Shown here one piece after another: positions 6,300 through 10,080 of a stretch of 10,080 nt of DNA. Below the pieces are notes generated by a model. That model did not search any database. It was not told the DNA's origin and worked only from the letters and a program-made list of their open reading frames with translations. Location of the stretch: positions 1 through 10,080 of the forward strand of contig JAEWKY010000311.1 of assembly GCA_023457615.1 (NCBI GenBank). The letters run 5' to 3'. Source of the DNA: Actinomycetes bacterium. Its GTDB lineage: Bacteria > Actinomycetota > Actinomycetes > Actinomycetales > Microbacteriaceae. Position numbers and translations under genes: made by a program. Within the stretch, counting starts at the first letter, position 1. Each line of letters opens with the position of its first letter.

Positions 6300-6315
6300 C
6301 CACAACATCTAGTGG
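6300..6315. promoter_or_regulatory. NrdR-box-like site 1
   Basis: CCACAACATCTAGTGG matches the NrdR consensus acaCwAtATaTwGtGt at 12 of 16 positions. NrdR is the ATP-cone repressor of bacterial nrd genes. Its sites come in pairs about three helical turns apart; here the second site begins 33 bp downstream. Confidence 0.6.
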
Positions 6316-6332
6316 TGTGCATCCCGTCGGTG

Positions 6333-6348
6333 GCCCGATATATAGTGG
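6333..6348. promoter_or_regulatory. NrdR-box-like site 2, overlapping the -10
   Basis: GCCCGATATATAGTGG matches the NrdR consensus at 12 of 16 positions, including the central AtATaTwGtG. It covers the TATAGT -10 candidate, as expected for repression by occlusion. Confidence 0.65.
6341..6346 (+). promoter_or_regulatory. -10 element of the RNR operon
   Basis: TATAGT is the best -10 hexamer in the window and the only AT-rich patch before the operon. The start of transcription would be near 6353, giving a leader of about 130 nt. The -35 region (about 6317-6323) is poor, which is compatible with activator dependence. Confidence 0.55.
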
Positions 6349-6356
6349 TGAGACTT

Positions 6357-6470
6357 CCCGGCCGGGGGTGGACGTTCGGCCGGGCCGAACTGTCTGTGCA
6401 GTAGGGAAATCGGGCGCGGAAGCCCGCATAACGGGGATGCCGGAGACGGCACAGAAGGAGCGCAGTGCGC
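6357..6470 (+). promoter_or_regulatory. structured 5' leader of the RNR operon
   Basis: Two overlapping hairpins compete. CCCGGCCG (6357-6364) pairs with CGGCCGGG (6377-6384), while GTTCGGCC (6374-6381) pairs with GGCCGAAC (6383-6390). Downstream come CGGGC/GCCCG (6411-6415 with 6422-6426), TGCCG-GAGA-CGGCA (6438-6451, GNRA-type loop) and GCGC-AGT-GCGC (6460-6470) just before the Shine-Dalgarno. The role is unknown; it does not match a riboswitch class I recognise. Confidence 0.35.
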
Positions 6471-6472
6471 AT

Positions 6473-6477
6473 GGAGG
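6473..6477 (+). promoter_or_regulatory. ribosome binding site deciding the RNR alpha start
   Basis: GGAGG lies 7 nt before the GTG at 6485. This selects GTG over the in-frame ATG at 6437, which lacks a proper Shine-Dalgarno and would add 16 residues not expected before the ATP-cone. Confidence 0.7.
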
Positions 6478-6484
6478 ACAGCAA

Positions 6485-8923
6485 GTGAGCATCACGGTGG
6501 TCAAGCGCGACGGGACGCGCGAGCCCTACGACGCCAACAAGATCAACCTCGCGATCGAGCACGCGAGCGCCGGCCTCGGCGAGGACATCACCTGGGTGAC
6601 CCAGATCGCCTCGGAGCTCGAGCTCACCCTCTTCGACGGCATCACGACGCAGCAGCTCGACGAGGCCGTCATCCAGGTCGCGCTGCAGAACGTCAAGGAC
6701 GACCCGCAGTTCGACACCGTCGCCGCGCGCCTGCTGCTCAAGACGATCTACAAGCGCGTCCTCGGCGACTACGAGACCCCGGCCGAGCTCAAGGCCCTCC
6801 ACGCGCAGCACTTCAAGGCGGCCGTCCTGCGCGGCGTCGAGGAGAAGCTCCTCGACCCGCGCTTCCCCGACCTCTACGACTTCGACCGGCTCGCCGCCGC
6901 GCTCGAGCCGAGCCGCGACGAGCTGCTCAAGTACATCGGCGTCGTCACGCTCAACAACCGCTACGGCATCAAGGCCCGCAACAACGAGCCGCTCGAGGTG
7001 CCGCAGTTCTTCTGGATGCGCATCGCGATGGGCCTCTCGCTCAACGAGGCCGACCCCACCTCGGTCGCGATCGGCTTCTACGACAAGATGTCGAAGCTCG
7101 AGTACGTCGCCGCCGGATCGACGCTCGTCAACGCGGGCACGGCCTACCCGCAGCTCTCCAACTGCTTCGTCATGGAGATGCAGGACGACATCGAGAACAT
7201 CGCCAAGAGCGTGCGCGACGTCATGTGGCTCACGAAGGGCACGGGCGGCATCGGGCTCTCGGTCACGAAGCTCCGCGCCCAGGGCAGCCCCATCCGCTCG
7301 AACAACACGACCTCGACCGGTCCGATCCCGTTCATGCACACGATCGACTCGGTGCTGCGCGCGGTCAGCCGGGGCGGCAAGAAGTTCGGCGCCCTGTGCT
7401 TCTACATGGAGAACTGGCACATGGACTTCCCGGAGTTCCTCGAGCTCCGCAACAACTCGGGCGACCCCTACCGCCGCACCCGCACCGCCAACACCGCGGT
7501 GTGGATCTCCGACGAGTTCATGAAGCGCGTCCAGAACGACGACGACTGGTACCTCTTCGACCCGCTCGAGGTGAGCGACCTCAACGAGCTCTACGGCAAG
7601 GAGTTCTCGGAGCGCTACGCCCACTACGTCGCCGAGGCCGAGGCCGGCCGCATCGCGATGTTCAAGAAGATCGGCGCGCGCGAGCAGTTCAAGGCGATCC
7701 TGATCTCCCTCCAGACCACGAGCCACCCGTGGCTCACCTGGAAGGACACGATCAACAACCGCGCCCTCAACAACAACACGGGCACGATCCACCTCTCCAA
7801 CCTCTGCACCGAGATCTGCCTCCCGCAGGACGAGGAGAACATCTCCGTCTGCAACCTCGCGTCGATCAACCTGTCGACCCACCTCCGGGTCGACACGAAC
7901 GGCACCCTCGGGTTCGACTGGGACCTCATCGACGCGTCCGCCCGCAGCGCGGTGCGCCAGCTCGACAACCTCATCGACATCACCGAGTCGAGCGTGAAGG
8001 AGGCCGACCACGCCAACCAGCAGAACCGCGCGATCGGGCTCGGCGTCATGGGCTTCACGGATGTCGTCGAGAAGCTCGGCATCTCGTACGAGTCCGAGGA
8101 GGCCTACGACCTCATGGACGAGATCATGGAGCACGTCTCCTACGCGGCCATCGACGAGTCGGCCGACCTCGCCCGCGAGCGCGGCGCCTACAACAACTTC
8201 GCCGGCAGCCGCTGGTCGCAGGGGCTCGTGCCGTTCGACTCGATCGAGCTGACCGAGAAGGATCGCGGCGTCGAGATCAAGGTCTCGCGCAAGACCCGCC
8301 TCGACTGGGACGCTCTCCGGGTGAAGGTCAAGGGCGGCATGCGCAACGCGACGCTCATGGCGATCGCGCCGACGGCATCCATCGGTCTCGTCGCCGGCAC
8401 GACGCCGGGCCTCGACCCGCAGTTCTCGCAGATCTTCAGCCGCTCCACGAGCAACGGCAAGTTCCTCGAGGTCAACCGCAACCTCGTCGAGACGCTGCGC
8501 TCGCGCGGGCTGTGGGAGAAGGTGCGCGAGCAGATCCTGCGGTCGCAGGGCGACATCCAGGGGATCGACGCGATCCCGGATGACATCAAGGCCGTCTTCA
8601 AGACGTCGTTCCAGCTCTCGCCGTACTCGTTCCTCGACGTCGCGGCGCGCGCTCAGAAGTGGATCGACCAGTCGATCAGCCGCAACATGTACCTCGAGAC
8701 GCGCGACCTCGGCGACATGATGGACATCTACTACGCGGCGTGGGAGCGCGGCGTGAAGACGACCTACTACCTGCACATGAAGCCGCGTCACACCGCCGAG
8801 CAGTCGACGGTCAAGGTCAACAAGGCCGAGGAGCTCGCGACCCCCGCGGCCGCTCCGGCGGCGGCGACCGAGGGTGCGGCTCCCGCCGCGGCCCCCGCGC
8901 GTCGTGGATTCGGCGGCCTGTGA
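6485..8923 (+). CDS. nrdA: class I ribonucleoside-diphosphate reductase, alpha (catalytic) subunit without C-terminal Cys pair
   Basis: 812 aa from GTG 6485 (MSITVVKRDGTREPYDANKI). It reduces ribonucleoside diphosphates to deoxyribonucleotides in the cytosol together with the beta subunit. An ATP-cone (about 1-95) indicates dATP/ATP overall-activity control. Catalytic residues are visible: Cys227 in QLSNCFVMEM, then Asn439, Cys441 and Glu443 in SNLCTEICLP, and Cys456 in ISVCNLASINL; Cys227 and Cys456 form the active-site redox pair. MRNATLMAIAPTASIG (619-634) and the radical-transfer Tyr761-Tyr762 in KTTYYLHMKPRH are present. After residue 785 there is an Ala/Pro-rich linker ending ARRGFGGL. 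The usual C-terminal C-x(n)-C redox tail is absent; a matching tail lies in the overlapping frame downstream (8923-9027). GTG start with GGAGG 7 nt upstream. First gene of an operon with the tail frame and the beta gene. Confidence 0.95.
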   Translation: MSITVVKRDGTREPYDANKINLAIEHASAGLGEDITWVTQIASELELTLFDGITTQQLDEAVIQVALQNVKDDPQFDTVAARLLLKTIYKRVLGDYETPAELKALHAQHFKAAVLRGVEEKLLDPRFPDLYDFDRLAAALEPSRDELLKYIGVVTLNNRYGIKARNNEPLEVPQFFWMRIAMGLSLNEADPTSVAIGFYDKMSKLEYVAAGSTLVNAGTAYPQLSNCFVMEMQDDIENIAKSVRDVMWLTKGTGGIGLSVTKLRAQGSPIRSNNTTSTGPIPFMHTIDSVLRAVSRGGKKFGALCFYMENWHMDFPEFLELRNNSGDPYRRTRTANTAVWISDEFMKRVQNDDDWYLFDPLEVSDLNELYGKEFSERYAHYVAEAEAGRIAMFKKIGAREQFKAILISLQTTSHPWLTWKDTINNRALNNNTGTIHLSNLCTEICLPQDEENISVCNLASINLSTHLRVDTNGTLGFDWDLIDASARSAVRQLDNLIDITESSVKEADHANQQNRAIGLGVMGFTDVVEKLGISYESEEAYDLMDEIMEHVSYAAIDESADLARERGAYNNFAGSRWSQGLVPFDSIELTEKDRGVEIKVSRKTRLDWDALRVKVKGGMRNATLMAIAPTASIGLVAGTTPGLDPQFSQIFSRSTSNGKFLEVNRNLVETLRSRGLWEKVREQILRSQGDIQGIDAIPDDIKAVFKTSFQLSPYSFLDVAARAQKWIDQSISRNMYLETRDLGDMMDIYYAAWERGVKTTYYLHMKPRHTAEQSTVKVNKAEELATPAAAPAAATEGAAPAAAPARRGFGGL

Positions 8924-9027
8924 TGGGTCCGTTCGACACCTACCCCGCGGTCGCGGTCGACGCGGTCGGCGACTACGCCGTGCCGGTCGACCCCATGGAC
9001 GACCTCCAGTGCGAGAGCTGCCAGTAG
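8923..9027 (+). CDS. 34-aa frame carrying an RNR-like C-x-x-C redox tail (separate peptide, recoded extension or split gene)
   Basis: ATG 8923 overlaps the alpha TGA as TGATG; a GTG at 8920 would give a GTGA overlap instead. The 34 residues start MGPFDTYPAV and end PMDDLQCESCQ, with Cys30 and Cys33. An acidic stretch followed by C-x-x-C-Q at the extreme C-terminus is what class I alpha subunits usually carry to re-reduce their active-site disulfide, and the alpha protein here lacks it. 32 of 33 codons after the ATG end in G or C, the same bias as in true genes nearby. The frame is -1 relative to alpha. There is no clear Shine-Dalgarno, so translation would depend on coupling to alpha termination, or on a shift in the last few codons of alpha. 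An indel or sequence error is the alternative. The beta gene follows 28 nt later. Confidence 0.7.
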   Translation: MGPFDTYPAVAVDAVGDYAVPVDPMDDLQCESCQ

Positions 9028-9055
9028 GCAGCCCGGAAAGCGAAGAGAACGAGTC

Positions 9056-10054
9056 ATGCCCATCCTCGGCACCGGCATCCAGGAAGGCCTCCTGCTCAAG
9101 CCCGTCACCTACAAGTGGGCGATGGACCTCTACGAGCAGGCCGTGGCGAACACCTGGTTCCCCAACGAGATCCAGCTCGGCGAGGACATCGCCGACTTCA
9201 AGAAGATGACGGACGAGGAACGTCACGCGATCACGTTCCTCATGTCGTACTTCAACCCGTCGGAGCTGCTCGTCAACAAGGCGCTCGCGTTCGGCGTCTA
9301 CCCCTACATCAACGCTCCCGAGGCGCACCTCTACCTCGCGAAGCAGATGTGGGAGGAGGCGAACCACTGCATGTCGTTCGAGTACGTGCTCGAGACCTTC
9401 CCGATCGACCGCAACGAGGCCTACAACGCCCACGTCGACGTGCCGTCGATGGCCAAGAAGGAGGAGTTCGAGGTCTCGTTCATCCGCCGCATGACGGAGG
9501 AGACGCTCGACATCACGACGACGCAGGGGAAGCAGGACTTCGTCCGCAACCTCGTCGCGTACAACGTGATCCTCGAGGGCATCTGGTTCTACTCGGGCTT
9601 CATGGTGGCGCTCTCGTTCCGCCAGCGGAACCTGCTGCGCAACTTCGGGTCGCTCGTCGACTGGATCGTGCGCGACGAGTCGCTGCACCTCAAGTTCGGC
9701 ATCAACCTGATCCTCACGGTGCTCGACGAGAACCCCGACCTGCAGACGCCGGAGTTCGCCGCCGAGATCAAGCAGATGATCCTCGACGCCGTCGAGATGG
9801 AGGAGCAGTACAACCGCGACCTCCTGCCGAACGGCATCCTGGGTCTCAACGCCAACTACATCAACCAGTACGTGAAGTACCTCGCCGACCGCCGACTCGA
9901 GGAGCTCGGCTTCGAGCCGGAGTACAACGTCACGAACCCGGCCAAATGGATGGCGACGGCCAACGACACCCTGCAGCTCGTCAACTTCTTCGAGTCGACG
10001 AACACCTCCTACGAGTCGAACGCCTCGGCGTCGACGGGGTCGAAGCGGGACTGA
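9056..10054 (+). CDS. nrdB: ribonucleoside-diphosphate reductase, beta subunit, class Ic-like (Phe at the radical-Tyr position)
   Basis: 332 aa, ferritin-like helical fold; assembles a dimetal cofactor and starts the radical used by alpha. Metal ligands visible: Glu70 (NPSELLVNK), Glu101 and His104 (WEEANHCMSF), Glu174 (ILEGIWFYS), Glu208 and His211 (VRDESLHLK). Four residues after His104, where class Ia has the radical Tyr (E. coli Tyr122), there is Phe108 (TTC at 9377-9379). The ligand spacings 31, 3, 4 (to Phe), 70, 34 and 3 equal those I recall for C. trachomatis (Glu89, Glu120, His123, Phe127, Glu193, Glu227, His230), the Mn/Fe class Ic type. Tyr319 near the C-terminus fits the radical-transfer Tyr338. 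The Shine-Dalgarno is weak (GAAGAGA region). Because the gene is paired with a genuine alpha subunit, it is an RNR subunit and not an R2lox oxidase. Confidence 0.94.
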   Translation: MPILGTGIQEGLLLKPVTYKWAMDLYEQAVANTWFPNEIQLGEDIADFKKMTDEERHAITFLMSYFNPSELLVNKALAFGVYPYINAPEAHLYLAKQMWEEANHCMSFEYVLETFPIDRNEAYNAHVDVPSMAKKEEFEVSFIRRMTEETLDITTTQGKQDFVRNLVAYNVILEGIWFYSGFMVALSFRQRNLLRNFGSLVDWIVRDESLHLKFGINLILTVLDENPDLQTPEFAAEIKQMILDAVEMEEQYNRDLLPNGILGLNANYINQYVKYLADRRLEELGFEPEYNVTNPAKWMATANDTLQLVNFFESTNTSYESNASASTGSKRD

Positions 10055-10080
10055 GTTCGCACGTCGACGCCGCCTGACTC

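Noticed and set aside
6396..6452. Cobalamin-riboswitch-like words (GGGAAAT, CCCGC, AACGGGGA) in the nrd leader
   Set aside because: No GCCACTG-type B12 box and no recognisable core junction; the resemblance is limited to short GC-rich words.
6437..6484. Upstream in-frame ATG as the RNR alpha start
   Set aside because: No proper Shine-Dalgarno before it, while GTG 6485 has GGAGG at 7 nt and begins exactly at the usual ATP-cone N-terminus.
8902..8923. Classical -1 frameshift site (X XXY YYZ slippery heptamer) before the alpha stop
   Set aside because: No such heptamer is present in the last codons of alpha. Recoding stays possible only through a non-classical mechanism, so coupled re-initiation is the simpler reading.
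6275..9688. Very long open frame on the minus strand opposite the RNR genes
   Set aside because: It is the complement of strongly coding nrd genes in very GC-rich DNA, where stop codons are rare. The translation is a low-complexity Arg/Val/Asp/Glu-rich string with no recognisable domain.
9056..10054. Beta subunit as an R2lox-type ligand-binding oxidase
   Set aside because: It lies in an operon with a full catalytic alpha subunit and keeps a C-terminal Tyr319 suited for radical transfer. The ligand spacing fits RNR class Ic.

Overview
The window is high-GC DNA with a very strong G/C third-position bias, alanine/arginine-rich proteins and several genes that appear to be transcribed leaderless. 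This points to a high-GC actinobacterium. The gene content resembles Microbacteriaceae, but that is an impression from gene types and not a proven placement. I see no mobile element, CRISPR array, tRNA or rRNA.

Layout: (1) 1-311 is the 3' end of an EamA/DMT-type membrane transporter. (2) 325-1356 (-) is an agmatine deiminase / peptidylarginine deiminase family enzyme, and 1459-2325 (-) is a DUF4349 membrane-anchored lipoprotein. Each has a -10-like hexamer exactly 6 nt before its start codon, and a strong hairpin separates them. (3) 2326-2526 is a divergent control region with 11-bp-phased GTC repeats. It is followed by a 65-aa charged, LEA/CsbD-like protein with a strong Shine-Dalgarno. (4) 2760-3539 is an alpha/beta hydrolase and 3587-4879 an MFS exporter, again with TANNNT-6 nt-ATG starts. 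(5) A perfect 24-bp inverted repeat (4879-4941) separates the exporter from a convergent second MFS transporter (4956-6164, -). (6) 6165-6484 is a dense regulatory region with a 14-bp palindrome, a cluster of DnaA-box-like sites, two NrdR-box-like sites (one over the -10) and a structured leader. (7) 6485-10054 is a ribonucleotide reductase operon: an alpha subunit with ATP-cone, a 34-aa reading frame ending in C-x-x-C, and a beta subunit.

The RNR operon is the most interesting part. The beta subunit has a Phe (F108) where the radical Tyr of class Ia enzymes sits and an all-Glu/His metal site. Its spacings match, from memory, those of the Chlamydia trachomatis class Ic (Mn/Fe) protein, so it looks like a tyrosyl-radical-free RNR. 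The alpha subunit keeps the active-site Cys residues and the Ala/Pro-rich C-terminal linker. It stops, however, without the Cys pair that normally re-reduces the active site. That pair appears instead in a separate 34-aa frame overlapping the alpha stop codon. Either the redox tail is now a separate peptide (or is joined by recoding), or a recent indel split the gene.

Upstream, DnaA and NrdR sites could tie dNTP synthesis to both replication initiation and nucleotide level. The other genes (polyamine-type deiminase, lipoprotein, hydrolase, exporters) look like independently transcribed housekeeping or accessory functions.
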